NCBI GenBank assembly: GCA_035525375.1 | Contig: DATLEI010000121.1 | Coordinates: forward strand, 1 to 59,711 | DNA: 59,711 bases | Reading direction: 5' to 3' | Source of the DNA: JALZBN01 sp035525375 | GTDB lineage: Bacteria > Actinomycetota > Acidimicrobiia > Acidimicrobiales > AC-14 | Part shown: in pieces, positions 1 to 8,110 of the stretch | How positions within the stretch are numbered: the first letter of the stretch is position 1 | How the letters are laid out: each line of letters starts with the position of its first letter | Translations under genes and position numbers: made by a program | Notes under the pieces: model-generated | Told to the model about the DNA's origin: nothing | Databases searched by the model: none | What the model saw: the letters and a program-made list of their open reading frames with translations, nothing else

Positions 1-153
1 CAACCGGCCGGCGGTCGCCTCAACTCGCTGTCGGAAATCGTCCGGGAGCTGGTCGAGGTCGGTCACGATGTGCTCGCGTACTACCCGAGCGCGCTCATCC
101 GGGGACATCGCGTCGAGCTCTTCGGCGGTGATCAACCGGGGCGCGTCAGCCAT
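1..153 (-). CDS. Partial small hypothetical protein, cut by the window's left edge
   Basis: Fifty-one codons are visible from an ATG at 153, reading leftward off the window. The peptide begins MADAPRLITAEELDAMSPDE and continues with acidic and arginine-rich helix-like sequence, with no stop before the edge. The start is supported by a -10-like TACCCT ending six bases upstream of the ATG, the leaderless pattern seen repeatedly in this window. The regular charge pattern suggests a soluble, alpha-helical small protein. I have an impression of similar short actinobacterial proteins near toxin-antitoxin genes, but the partner and the C-terminus are not visible, so no function is assigned. Confidence 0.6.
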   Translation of the reverse strand, partial: MADAPRLITAEELDAMSPDERARVVREHIVTDLDQLPDDFRQRVEATAGRL

Positions 154-725
154 CTCAAAAGGGTAACCGGCGACGGAGCTGCCACGGGGGCATTCAAATT
201 GCCAGAGTCGTCTGGACGCCATAGACGTGGCCCATGTACAAGAGCTCCGCTGCCGACAGAGGCCGCCGGCTCTGCTGCTCCCTTCGCGGGTGTCACTCAG
301 AGCCGTGCGCGCGAGCCAGTAGTCCGATGTCAAAGCGATGGCCGAGATCCCGGGCGTGGCGCGAGCCTTGGCAGGAGAGGCCATCGCTCTCGGCTCCGGC
401 CAACCCGACGAGATCGGGCTGCCCTGTCAGAACCTGGTCGGCGCGGCGAAAGCCTTCACTGACGGTGATCACCAGGGCCGCTTGGGCACAACCAGACGCC
501 GCCGATGGCTTCCTTGGGGACCGGCGCCTGTCCGTGCGGCGCGAGGGAGACAGCGTCGCCGTCTCTCCCAGCGAGGAGATCTCGAATCTCGCCTGGTGCC
601 TGTGGGTGTTCGCCCGAGCTGTTCTTGAGCCCGACGGCGAGCAAGCGGCGATCGCCAAAGGAGCGACGGCCTACGCGGCCTCGACGTGGTCCCGGGATAT
701 TTGGCGCTGCACGGGGGCTCTGTGA
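154..725. other. Stretch with no supportable gene upstream of the integrase remnant
   Basis: Several open frames cross this stretch on both strands, but none has a recognisable domain, a ribosome binding site or a consistent codon bias, and they overlap each other. The stretch lies directly upstream of a decayed recombinase that lacks its N-terminal DNA-binding region, so it may contain remains of that element. A TGA at 723-725 closes the frame in which the recombinase reads. Confidence 0.5.
160..165 (-). promoter_or_regulatory. Leaderless -10 hexamer for the left-edge gene
   Basis: On the minus strand this reads TACCCT, followed by six bases and then the ATG at 153. The spacing matches eight other genes in the window. 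Confidence 0.4.
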
Positions 726-1361
726 TGGCGCTCAGGGTCCTCGCCACCGCTCACTCTTGCCCAGGCCGCGCAATACCTGAATGTCGTCGCCCAGGTGTGG
801 GCACTCGCTGACGCCGTCGACGACCAGTTCCGGAGCATGGTCCTCATGGCCGGGTTCATGGGGATGCGCCGAGGCGAGCTGTTTGGCCTGAGACGAGGTC
901 ATGTCGACCTGATGCACGACAGGGTTGTGATCGCGGAGCAGTGTCAACAGCTGGATAGTGGCGCAGTTGTGTTTGGCGAGCCAAAGACGAATGCCGGACG
1001 TCGCACCATTGCCATTCCGGCTCCGGTGGTCTCGGAACTCGCGATTCATCTTGAGCGCTTTGTGTCGGCCGATGCCGACAGTCTTGTGTTCGCGGGGGTT
1101 AAGGGTGGCCCGCTCCGCAACGGCGTCTGGCATAAGAAGTGGGCCGAGGCGCGCGCCACCGTCGGTCTTGATGCTCTTCATTTTCACGACCTGCGACATG
1201 TGGCCAACACCCTCACGGCCGCGTCGGGCGCAAGCACCAAGGAGCTGATGCACCGGATGGGGCATGCCTCCTAGGCTGCAGCCCTGCGGTACCAGCACGC
1301 GACCAGTGACCGACACGCCGTGATCGCGGCCGCGTTGGCCGCAGTTGATCACGCCGCCGGA
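726..1361 (+). pseudogene. Tyrosine recombinase / phage-type integrase, nonsense-mutated and N-terminally truncated
   Basis: The catalytic domain of a site-specific tyrosine recombinase is readable in one frame. Visible parts are the first catalytic arginine in GMRRGELFGLR, the HDLRH box (H-x-x-R), MGHAS carrying the second histidine, and LRYQHAT carrying the nucleophilic tyrosine. A TAG at 1272-1274 falls between MGHAS and AALRYQHAT, so the translated product lacks the tyrosine. No N-terminal core-binding domain precedes the arginine: a TGA at 723-725 closes the same frame. Such enzymes insert mobile elements at tRNA genes. Here the remnant lies just beyond the 3' end of the tRNA-Gly gene, the expected place for the integrase of an element inserted at that tRNA. 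The C-terminal limit is approximate, because the frame runs on through 1361 without a clear family end. Confidence 0.85.
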
Positions 1362-1442
1362 GGCGACTGTCACGCCGCTTCGCCCGGGTTCCCAAACCTC
1401 GAGCTGATAGCGCGTAGCCGGAGTTCGCGTCGGGCTGACGGC

Positions 1443-1601
1443 CTAGGACAGAGGTCGACGCTGCACCGGCGTGTGGGCCTCGTCAGAAAAACTTGTTGCG
1501 CCGACGACCATCCAACGATCGACCAGCTCGTGCTCAACACGCCCGTCGGGCGCTATCCGAGTGACGACCCGAGGCCTGACCGGGATCATTCCGTCGTTCA
1601 T
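1443..1601 (-). CDS. Possible 52-residue peptide, unrecognised
   Basis: An ATG at 1601 is preceded on the minus strand by GGGGAACGGAGCAG, a plausible ribosome binding site, and opens a frame beginning MNDGMIPVRPRVV. It ends at 1443. Nothing in it matches a family I recognise. It lies between the integrase remnant and the tRNA-Gly gene, where small accessory genes of integrated elements often sit. Chance open frames of this length are common at this GC content. Apart from this, the stretch 1362-1780 shows no gene. Confidence 0.15.
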   Translation of the reverse strand: MNDGMIPVRPRVVTRIAPDGRVEHELVDRWMVVGATSFSDEAHTPVQRRPLS

Positions 1602-1780
1602 CTGCTCCGTTCCCCTTCGTTTGGGAGGGGAAATCCCCTCACCTCTACATCGCCCTGGAAGCTCGAGAAACGGAGCCGCGGCCACTTCGTGTGGCCCGTT
1701 TGTGGCCCGAACGTGCTGTGGCCGCCAGATCGGGGACGTCAAAAGCGTCAGGCACCCCTCTTGACCAGCACTTTTGCGAG

Positions 1781-1851
1781 AGCGGGCGACGGGAATCGAA
1801 CCCGCGTAACCAGCTTGGAAGGCTGGGGCTCTACCGTTGAGCTACGCCCGC
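1781..1851 (-). tRNA. tRNA-Gly (anticodon TCC)
   Basis: On the minus strand the acceptor stem GCGGGCG pairs with CGCCCGC. The D-arm GCTC/GAGC, anticodon stem CCAGC/GCTGG with loop CTTCCAA, and T-arm containing GGTTCGATTCC are all present. The total is 71 nt including the discriminator T, and CCA is not encoded. Its 3' end faces the decayed integrase, consistent with use as an attachment site. Confidence 0.96.
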
Positions 1852-1872
1852 AAGAAGACACATGGTCTCCGG

Positions 1873-1944
1873 TCGGGGAGGGGGGACTTGAACCCCCGAC
1901 CTCCTGCTCCCAAAGCAGGTGCGCTACCACTGCGCTACTCCCCG
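1873..1944 (-). tRNA. tRNA-Pro (anticodon TGG)
   Basis: On the minus strand the acceptor stem CGGGGAG pairs with CTCCCCG. The anticodon arm has stem CCTGC/GCAGG and loop TTTGGGA, giving anticodon TGG, and the T-arm contains GGTTCAAGTCC. The total is 72 nt and CCA is not encoded. It lies 21 bp from the tRNA-Gly gene on the same strand, so the two are probably cotranscribed. Confidence 0.96.
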
Positions 1945-2032
1945 GATCAATCGAGAGCGTACCGCCCGCGTTCAAGCTCGGTTGGGTCCACTCGTAGAGC
2001 GCCATGACACTCCTGCGTGAACCCCGCGAGGC

Positions 2033-2170
2033 CGGACCACACGGATTCGCACCGCACGGCCCCTGGCCGACGGGCACCGGACAGCGCGGATTCGCGCCGC
2101 GCGGCCGCTGATCGCGAGCACGGACCGCAGGGGTTGGCGTTCGCACTGCCCCTGCTCGGTCGTAACCGGA
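2033..2170 (-). pseudogene. Decayed GPCGANPC-type repeat block
   Basis: Read on the minus strand with frameshifts, this stretch encodes fragments such as QGPCGANPCGP, ANPRCPVPVGQ and PVTTEQGQC. These match the 15-residue unit of the intact surface protein at 8111-8776. No start codon opens the frame and indels separate the units, so this is a remnant, not a working gene. It sits between the tRNA-Pro gene and the end of the VCBS gene at 2187, a place where insertion or rearrangement is plausible. What is seen is the sequence similarity; common descent from a second copy of the repeat gene is inference. Confidence 0.55.
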
Positions 2171-2186
2171 CAAGCGGCCCTGACGG

Positions 2187-4673
2187 CTAGAGAGCTGGGA
2201 AGAAGAAGCGCCGAATGGCGTCGGGCAGCGGCAAAGGGACATCGCCCGACGTACCCCAGCCAACCGCTGCTCCGCCTTGGATGTACCAAACGCCGTTGGC
2301 CGGGCGGAAAACGGCGACATCAGAGTCGCCATCGCCGTCATAGTCGCCAGGAACGGGGATGTCTCCAGCGGTACCCCAGGCGGTCGTCGCTCCACTCTTC
2401 ACGTACCAGACGCCGTTCGACGGCCGGAACACGGCGAAGTCGGCGTCGCCGTCGTTGTCGTAGTCGCCGGGCACGGGAATGTCGCCATCAGCGCCCCAGC
2501 TCGTCATGGCCCCGCCACTGACGTACCAGACGCCGTTCGACGGCCGGAACACGGCGAGGTCGGCGTCGCCGTCGTTGTCGTAGTCGCCGGGCACGGGGAT
2601 GTCGCCGGAGGTTCCGAAGCGGGCGACGGGAGTGCCATTGACGGTCCACATTCCATCAGACGGACGGAACAGGGCGTAGTCCGTGTCGCCGTCACCGTCA
2701 TAGTCGCCAGGAACCGGGATGCTTTGGACAGACGGGTCCAACTGCACCTGCGAGACGCCTTTCACATACCAGACACCGGTCGAGGGCCGGTACACCGCTA
2801 CCTCCGAGTCGCCGTCGCCGTCGTAGTCGCCAGTAACCGGAACGTCACCGCTCGTTCCCCAGGGGGTTTGGAGGCCGCCCTTGACGAACCAGACGCCATT
2901 TGACGGCCGAAAAACCGACAGGTCCGTACGACCGTTGCCGTCGAAGTCCGCCGGAGGTGGAGACGCGGCGTCGGCCATCCGCTGAAAAAGGAAGAGATCT
3001 TCGACGCCGTTGGCATCGCTTTGGCCAACGACCAAATCGGTCGCAAATGAAGTGAATGCGACCACGGCGCCATCAGTGCTCATGGCGAGGTCCGGGCTGT
3101 AGCCGTTGCCAGTCGTGACAGCGCTTGAAGGAATGTGCGACACGAGGGTGATCAGGCCCGTGGCGCGGTGGAAGAGAAAGATGTCGTCCCTTCCGCCGTT
3201 GATGTCGATCTGGCCGCCGACATGATTCACGCCGGATGACGCAAAGGCCACGAAGCCGCCGTCGGAGCTGATGAAACTGCCACCGCTCGCGCCAGCGCCG
3301 GTGCTCGAGCTCGGGGTCGCCGTCGCACTGGTCGCAGTGTGTGAGACCAAGGTCACCGACCCGGTGGCGCGCTCGAATAGAAACGTGTCAATCGTGTTAC
3401 CGGAGTCGGTCTGTCCGCTGACAAGGTTGCTCGCATTCGAATTGAACAACACGAAGGCACCGCTCGCGCTCAAAGACCCGGAGAAGCTGTCGAGGTTGGC
3501 TGTCTCGGTGGTGCTTCCTGGGATGTGCGACACCAAGGTCACGGTCCCCGTCGCACGATCAAAGAGGAAGGAGTCGAACCCATAGGTGCTGACGTGATTG
3601 CTGTCGCTCTGGCCGCCCACCACATTGGTGGCGAGGGACATGAAGGAGATGGACCCGCCGTCGGCGCTGATCCGGGGTGCTTCACTGCCCCTGTTGGCGG
3701 CGGAGGTCGCACTCCCTGCGATGTGGGAAACCAGTTGCAGGGACGAAGTAGCGCGATCGAACAGGAAGACGTCGAAGCCGTTGTTCGTGTCGCTCTGGCC
3801 CGCAACCAAGTTGGTCGCGTGGGACTTGATGGCTACGGATTGGCCATCAGCGCTGACGGATGTGACCTCGCTGGATTTGTTGCCGGTGGTGGCCACGCCG
3901 TCCGAAGCGTGTGACACGAGCGTCGTCGACCCCGTCGCCACCTCAAAGAGGAACACGTCCCCGGTCCCGTTCGTGTCGATTTGGCCGGTCACAAGGTTGG
4001 TGGCACTGGAGTTGACGGTGACGACGGCGCCGTTAGCGCTAACGGAGCCTGGCCAGCTGCCTTGGTTGCCGGTGGTGGTGTTTGCGCCGGGGACGTGCGA
4101 CACCAGCGTGATGCCGCCCGTAGACCGATCGAAAAGAAATGTGTCTGACCCGCCGTTGCTGTCCATCTGGCCCGCGACCAAATTGGTGGCGAACGACGAG
4201 AAGGCGACGAATCGTCCGTCGGCGCTGATGGCCGGAAAGCTGCTGAGGCCGTTGGCCGTAGTAGCGCTAATGCCCGGAGCGTGTGACACCAGCGCCATCG
4301 CGCCGGTCGCGCGCTCGAGGAGGAAGATGTCGCGCTCCCCGTTCGTGTCGATCTGGCCGGGAACCAGGTTGGTTGCATACGAGGTGAAAACCTCGATGGT
4401 CCCGTCGGCACTTATCGCCGGGGGCTGAACGCGCTCATTGCCCGTGGTAACCGCGCTCGTAGGGACATGAGATGCGAGCGTCAACTCGCCGCTGACTGCG
4501 GCGCGCGCCGCACCGGCGCTCGGAATTACCACGAGCGTCGCAGCCACAGCCGTGATCGCAGCGACCACGGCAGGCCGAAGGCGGCGGTGCCTCCACGTTG
4601 CAAGAATCCGGCCCCGCCTGAGTCGGCTTAGGGGTGCCTGCGCCGATGTCTGGCCGGTCCTGATCGTCATCAT
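2187..4673 (-). CDS. Secreted beta-propeller plus VCBS/FG-GAP repeat protein (828 aa)
   Basis: A signal peptide (arginine-rich stretch, then the hydrophobic AVVAAITAVAATLVV) ends near an AAR-A-AVSG site. About eight imperfect repeats of roughly 60-70 residues follow, each with SADG, FxSxATNLVxGQxD and FLFxRATG, typical of a TolB/WD40-like propeller. The C-terminal third has six VCBS units with calcium-binding-like DYDGDGD motifs and VFRPSNGVWYVK. Such proteins are extracellular and often bind calcium, sugars or other proteins; the ligand here is unknown. The start is placed at the ATG at 4673 rather than 4715 because the conserved 31-bp motif occupies 4698-4728. The C-terminus resembles that of the divergent VCBS protein at 5064-6488. 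Confidence 0.85.
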   Translation of the reverse strand: MMTIRTGQTSAQAPLSRLRRGRILATWRHRRLRPAVVAAITAVAATLVVIPSAGAARAAVSGELTLASHVPTSAVTTGNERVQPPAISADGTIEVFTSYATNLVPGQIDTNGERDIFLLERATGAMALVSHAPGISATTANGLSSFPAISADGRFVAFSSFATNLVAGQMDSNGGSDTFLFDRSTGGITLVSHVPGANTTTGNQGSWPGSVSANGAVVTVNSSATNLVTGQIDTNGTGDVFLFEVATGSTTLVSHASDGVATTGNKSSEVTSVSADGQSVAIKSHATNLVAGQSDTNNGFDVFLFDRATSSLQLVSHIAGSATSAANRGSEAPRISADGGSISFMSLATNVVGGQSDSNHVSTYGFDSFLFDRATGTVTLVSHIPGSTTETANLDSFSGSLSASGAFVLFNSNASNLVSGQTDSGNTIDTFLFERATGSVTLVSHTATSATATPSSSTGAGASGGSFISSDGGFVAFASSGVNHVGGQIDINGGRDDIFLFHRATGLITLVSHIPSSAVTTGNGYSPDLAMSTDGAVVAFTSFATDLVVGQSDANGVEDLFLFQRMADAASPPPADFDGNGRTDLSVFRPSNGVWFVKGGLQTPWGTSGDVPVTGDYDGDGDSEVAVYRPSTGVWYVKGVSQVQLDPSVQSIPVPGDYDGDGDTDYALFRPSDGMWTVNGTPVARFGTSGDIPVPGDYDNDGDADLAVFRPSNGVWYVSGGAMTSWGADGDIPVPGDYDNDGDADFAVFRPSNGVWYVKSGATTAWGTAGDIPVPGDYDGDGDSDVAVFRPANGVWYIQGGAAVGWGTSGDVPLPLPDAIRRFFFPAL

Positions 4674-4697
4674 GGGTCGAGACTGACAGGCGGAAGC

Positions 4698-4728
4698 CGG
4701 AAAAGATAGGGCCATAAACGCGCGATTA
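4698..4728 (-). promoter_or_regulatory. Conserved 31-bp motif, copy A
   Basis: On the minus strand it reads TAATCGCGCG, then TTT, then ATGGCCCTAT, ending TTTTCCG. The block differs from copy B at only a few positions. In this orientation it points at the VCBS gene starting at 4673, about 25 bp away. It could be a promoter (CCCTAT as -10) or an operator. In the opposite orientation the end reads CGGAA, which resembles an ECF sigma -35. Confidence 0.6.
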
Positions 4729-4856
4729 AGCGTCGTGTCATGTCAACTTCCCGCAGGCGGTAGGAGGCACGCGTACTGCCGCTCACCAGGGCCTTTATAC
4801 GTCATGACTAACGAATCCGAACGAAGCGTGCCCACGAAAACTTCGAGAAACGGCGC

Positions 4857-4887
4857 TAATCGCGCGTAAATGGCCCTATAAGTTCCG
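4857..4887 (+). promoter_or_regulatory. Conserved 31-bp motif, copy B
   Basis: On the plus strand it reads TAATCGCGCG, TAA, ATGGCCCTAT, AAGTTCCG. It is inverted relative to copy A, about 130 bp away, and in this orientation points at the VCBS gene starting at 5064. Apart from copies A and B, the intergenic stretch 4674-5063 shows nothing recognisable. Confidence 0.6.
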
Positions 4888-5063
4888 CCACCCCTCCCGT
4901 CAGACTGCGGAGATGACGGTGGATAAACAGGACGGGACAGCGAGGCGTGCCTCCTCTGCCCGTTGCCGTGCGCAGTACTTACTTCGGTGTTCCACCCTGA
5001 ATGACGAAAGTCCATCCATCGCGGGGCATGGTCTGCCCTTCGACAAGTGACTGGAGTGAAAGC

Positions 5064-6488
5064 ATGATTGCCGGGCATCGGACGTGGGACCGCGTCGTAT
5101 TGGACCTCGTACGCGGCGGCAACCGCCGCAAGCGCACGGCCATAGCCATCGTGGCGCTTCTTGCCGTGGGCACGTCGGTAGGAACGGGCGTTGGTCCGGC
5201 TTCGGCCCACGACTGGCAGATCAGTGGTCTCAACGGCGCCCAACTTCAAGTGAGTCCTGATGGCTACCCGGGAGGGGGCACGTTGACGGCGGCGAATGCC
5301 CCGACCGTCCAGGGCCGAAAGTTCATTCCCTCCGATGTCGCCCTCGTCTTCCAGTGCATTCAGGGCGAAGTAAACCTGTTGGCCCAGTGCCAACGCGTCG
5401 GAATGGCGCCGACCACAGCCACGGGCACCTTCACTGTCAGCGTGCCGGTTCTGCCTTTGATCTACACACCCAGCTACCCGACCGGGCTCGCCTGCGCGGG
5501 CGAGGGCACGGTCCAGTGTTCTGTCGTTGCCGCCACCTTCAATCCGGTCACTCTGCAGCCGACCTCCAAAGCTGAGCACTACATCTGTTTCGAGTCCGCG
5601 ACCTGTGCGCCGGGGCCAACTGATCCCGAGCCCACAACGACATCCACGAGCACTAGTACCTCTTCCACATCGACGAGCACGAGCACCTCGACCTCCAGCA
5701 CGCTTGTCCCCCCTCCACGTGCGAAGGTCGCCGACTTCGACGGTGACGGTGACACAGATATCTCGGTGTTTCGTCCGTCCAACGGCGTGTGGTACCTCGA
5801 GAACGGCCAGACGTCGGCCTGGGGCATTGAGAATGACATCCCCGTGCCCGGCGACTACGACGCCGACGGCGATGCCGACATCGCAGTGGCCCGGCCTACC
5901 GGGAGGTGGTACGTCAAGAACGGAGCTCATGTAGGAGTGGGCGCGAACTTGGTCCCGGTCCCAGGCGACTACGACGGAAACCGCAGCACTGACTTCGCCG
6001 GTTATCGACCCTCGGACGGCCGGTGGGAAATCAAGTACATGTATGACGCCGGATGGGGCACCGCAGGCGATATCCCCATCCCGGCCGACTATGACGGCGA
6101 TGGCAGTACCGAACGAGCTGTGTTTCGGCCTTCGACGGGGGGTTGGTTCTTTTCATCTATGACCTATGCGAGCTTTGGTGTCGAAGGTGACATACCCGTG
6201 CCCGCCGATTACGACGGCAATGGCACCGCTGACATCGCTGTCTTCCGACCGTCCAACGGGGTGTGGTACTTCGCCAACGGATTCACCGCCGCATTCGGCG
6301 TCGCCGGTGACATACCCGTGCCCGGCGACTACGACGGGAATGGCACCACCGATATCGCCGTGTTCCGACCGTCGGAGGGAGTGTGGTATTTCGCCGACGG
6401 TTCTGCGACCGCCTGGGGCACCTCGGGCGACATCCCTGCTCCGCTAGCTCCAGCGATCTACCTGGCGTTCTTTAACAGCGGCCCCTAG
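5064..6488 (+). CDS. Secreted neocarzinostatin-like / VCBS repeat protein (474 aa)
   Basis: The start at 5064 is chosen because GGAGTG precedes it at normal spacing; the upstream in-frame start at 5001 has no such site. A twin-basic N-terminus (RRKR) and hydrophobic core end at PASA-HD, a signal-peptidase site. Residues about 49-175 have paired cysteines and a beta-rich pattern resembling actinobacterial neocarzinostatin-like domains; that identification is tentative. A low-complexity Ser/Thr linker follows, then six VCBS units with DFDGDGD or DYDGNG motifs and VFRPSNGVWYF. The protein should be extracellular, probably calcium-binding. It is divergent from the VCBS gene at 2187-4673, and the region between them holds two copies of the 31-bp motif. 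Confidence 0.82.
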   Translation: MIAGHRTWDRVVLDLVRGGNRRKRTAIAIVALLAVGTSVGTGVGPASAHDWQISGLNGAQLQVSPDGYPGGGTLTAANAPTVQGRKFIPSDVALVFQCIQGEVNLLAQCQRVGMAPTTATGTFTVSVPVLPLIYTPSYPTGLACAGEGTVQCSVVAATFNPVTLQPTSKAEHYICFESATCAPGPTDPEPTTTSTSTSTSSTSTSTSTSTSSTLVPPPRAKVADFDGDGDTDISVFRPSNGVWYLENGQTSAWGIENDIPVPGDYDADGDADIAVARPTGRWYVKNGAHVGVGANLVPVPGDYDGNRSTDFAGYRPSDGRWEIKYMYDAGWGTAGDIPIPADYDGDGSTERAVFRPSTGGWFFSSMTYASFGVEGDIPVPADYDGNGTADIAVFRPSNGVWYFANGFTAAFGVAGDIPVPGDYDGNGTTDIAVFRPSEGVWYFADGSATAWGTSGDIPAPLAPAIYLAFFNSGP

Positions 6489-6597
6489 GGGCAGACCACG
6501 GTTCCTCGTGCTGGATGTTGGTCAGCACGTGAAACGTTACCGCGTTTCGCGCAGCTGTAGAGTGCCGCGACAGCTCGCGGGTTCGCACGGAGGACGC

Positions 6598-7395
6598 ATG
6601 GACAACACAAAAGGGCCGCTGCCCATAGCGAGCCACTGGATCGAACAGGCGCCGCAGCTACGCCAGTCGTTTCAAAACGCGGAGCCATTTCCACTGCTCG
6701 TCCTTGACGACTTCCTGGACCCGAACCTCGCCGACACGCTGCTCGAGGAATTCCCCGCTATCGACCAGATGCCGAAGTCGAGGGACTACGTGTTCGGGAA
6801 CAAGCACGAGCTGTCGAGTGTGGAGCAGCAGGGCTCGGCCGGTGCCCGGTTCTACCAGGCGATGCTCTCCGATCAGTTCCAGACCTTTTTGCAAGAGGCC
6901 ACTGGCTTCGACGTCTTTGTCGACCCGATGTTCTTCGGCGGAGGATTCCATCAGGGAGGCGATGGGAGCTTCCTCGACATGCATGTCGACTTCAACCTCC
7001 ACCCGCAGCACAAGACCTGGTTCCGGACGCTCAACATCCTTCTGTACCTGAACAAGGACTGGAAGGACGACTATGGCGGCGATCTCCTCGTAAAGAACGC
7101 CCCCGACGCACAGACGAGGAGCATCGCCCCCCTGTTCAACCGCTCGGTGATCATGCTGACCGACGATCACACCTATCACGGCTACCGAAAGATGAGCTTG
7201 CCGGATGGGGTAACTCGCAAGTCCATCGCGACCTACGCCTATCGCCCGGTCGCCGAGGGCGAGGTTGACGTGCGCACGACCGGGTGGGTTCCCGAATCAG
7301 CCGGCCCGATCAAGAGAGTGATGGCCCGGAACTACAACAGCCTGGTGTTGCTCAAGAACCGCTGGCTTGGCAGCCGCACCGCCAAGAACCGGTAG
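6598..7395 (+). CDS. 2-oxoglutarate/Fe(II)-dependent dioxygenase (prolyl-4-hydroxylase type)
   Basis: The 265-residue product has the facial triad of this superfamily: HVD (the H-x-D pair) after SFLDM, a distal histidine in TYHGYRK, and an arginine in RKSIATYAY for the 2-oxoglutarate carboxylate. A double-stranded beta-helix pattern runs through YLNKDW, YGGDLL and NRSVIML. It should use Fe(II), O2 and 2-oxoglutarate to hydroxylate a substrate. Its position beside methyltransferases and glycosyltransferases suggests a sugar or a surface protein, which is inference. The start at 6598 is preceded by GGAGG at ideal spacing. The next gene is convergent, only 3 bp away. Confidence 0.85.
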   Translation: MDNTKGPLPIASHWIEQAPQLRQSFQNAEPFPLLVLDDFLDPNLADTLLEEFPAIDQMPKSRDYVFGNKHELSSVEQQGSAGARFYQAMLSDQFQTFLQEATGFDVFVDPMFFGGGFHQGGDGSFLDMHVDFNLHPQHKTWFRTLNILLYLNKDWKDDYGGDLLVKNAPDAQTRSIAPLFNRSVIMLTDDHTYHGYRKMSLPDGVTRKSIATYAYRPVAEGEVDVRTTGWVPESAGPIKRVMARNYNSLVLLKNRWLGSRTAKNR

Positions 7396-7398
7396 TAG

Positions 7399-8064
7399 CT
7401 AGCGCACCGCGATCAGCGACTTGGTGAGTGCCAGCCATCGCTCGCGCAGAATCGTGGAATCGGGAAAGTAGTGCTCCAACTCCGTCTTGCTGAGTAGTTC
7501 GATTTCGAGCACGCCTTCAACTCTCTCCGCGGTGCCGGCGCCCGGCCGGGAGTACCACCCCACCCGCCAGCAGCCGGAAAGGAAGCTGCGCGCCTTGACG
7601 GGCAGGAACTGGAAGCCGGGGAACAAGAAGTGGGGCTCAACCGGGAAGTACCGGTTCGGTGTTTGAACCCAGTAGCGAGGGGCGCTCTGCCGAACGACCT
7701 CCGCAAACTCGGCGCGCCGGGCGTGGCCGCCGACGTGCTCGATGACGGAGTTGGAATACACCAGGTCGAACGAGCTGCCTCTGAGAACTGCCGGCGGCTC
7801 GCACGCATCACCCCTAACGGCAGTTATCCAAGGTTCGGCGACCAAGCCCTGATCGGCAAGATTCACCAGGGTGACGTGCCCCGGCCGGACGGGGGCGGCG
7901 CGCCACGCTTCAACGGTGCCGCCCAGATCGACAACGTGCATCTTCGCCCAGTCGGGAAACTGGTTGAGCAGGGTGTTCCAACGGCGCTCCCGGGCACGAG
8001 AAGCGATCGATGTTTTGCAGTCCGCGTCGGCGATGCTTCGGCGAAGACGCAGGGCTGGATTCAC
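7399..8064 (-). CDS. Class I SAM-dependent methyltransferase
   Basis: The sequence MHVVDLGGTVEAW provides the glycine-rich SAM-binding loop, and FDLVYSNSVIEHVGGH is the typical post-II motif of the Methyltransf_11 group. YWVQTPNRYFPVEPHFLFPG matches the last strands of methyltransferases found in polysaccharide clusters. The frame stays open well upstream, but that part overlaps the repeat gene at 8111-8776 in another frame and looks non-coding. I therefore place the start at GTG 8064 (VNPALRLRR). No ribosome binding site is obvious there, so the start is uncertain by tens of residues. The likely role is methylation of a sugar or glycan intermediate of island 1. Confidence 0.75.
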   Translation of the reverse strand: MNPALRLRRSIADADCKTSIASRARERRWNTLLNQFPDWAKMHVVDLGGTVEAWRAAPVRPGHVTLVNLADQGLVAEPWITAVRGDACEPPAVLRGSSFDLVYSNSVIEHVGGHARRAEFAEVVRQSAPRYWVQTPNRYFPVEPHFLFPGFQFLPVKARSFLSGCWRVGWYSRPGAGTAERVEGVLEIELLSKTELEHYFPDSTILRERWLALTKSLIAVR

Positions 8065-8110
8065 GAATTCACGAGTGGACGCGGCGTCTGTGCGCCGTCG
8101 GCTAGTTGGG

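Noticed and set aside
1320..1997. A long open frame on the plus strand running through both tRNA genes
   Set aside because: The peptide contains GDGNRTRVTSLEG and GEGGLEPPTSC, the well-known false translations of tRNA-Gly and tRNA-Pro antisense strands. The frame also follows the integrase amber codon and has no ribosome binding site.
3598..4428. A 276-codon plus-strand frame inside the propeller gene
   Set aside because: It is an antisense shadow of the repeated propeller sequence; the periodic peptide reflects the repeats of the real gene on the other strand.
4743..5930. A 395-codon frame on the minus strand opposite the second VCBS gene
   Set aside because: It is the antisense shadow of the GC-rich VCBS gene, with arginine-rich low-complexity translation, and it would bury both copies A and B of the conserved motif or the opposite promoter.
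6481..6492. Perfect palindrome GCCCCTAGGGGC at the end of the VCBS gene, as a terminator
   Set aside because: It has no loop and no following T-run, and it includes the stop codon. It cannot form a standard rho-independent hairpin.
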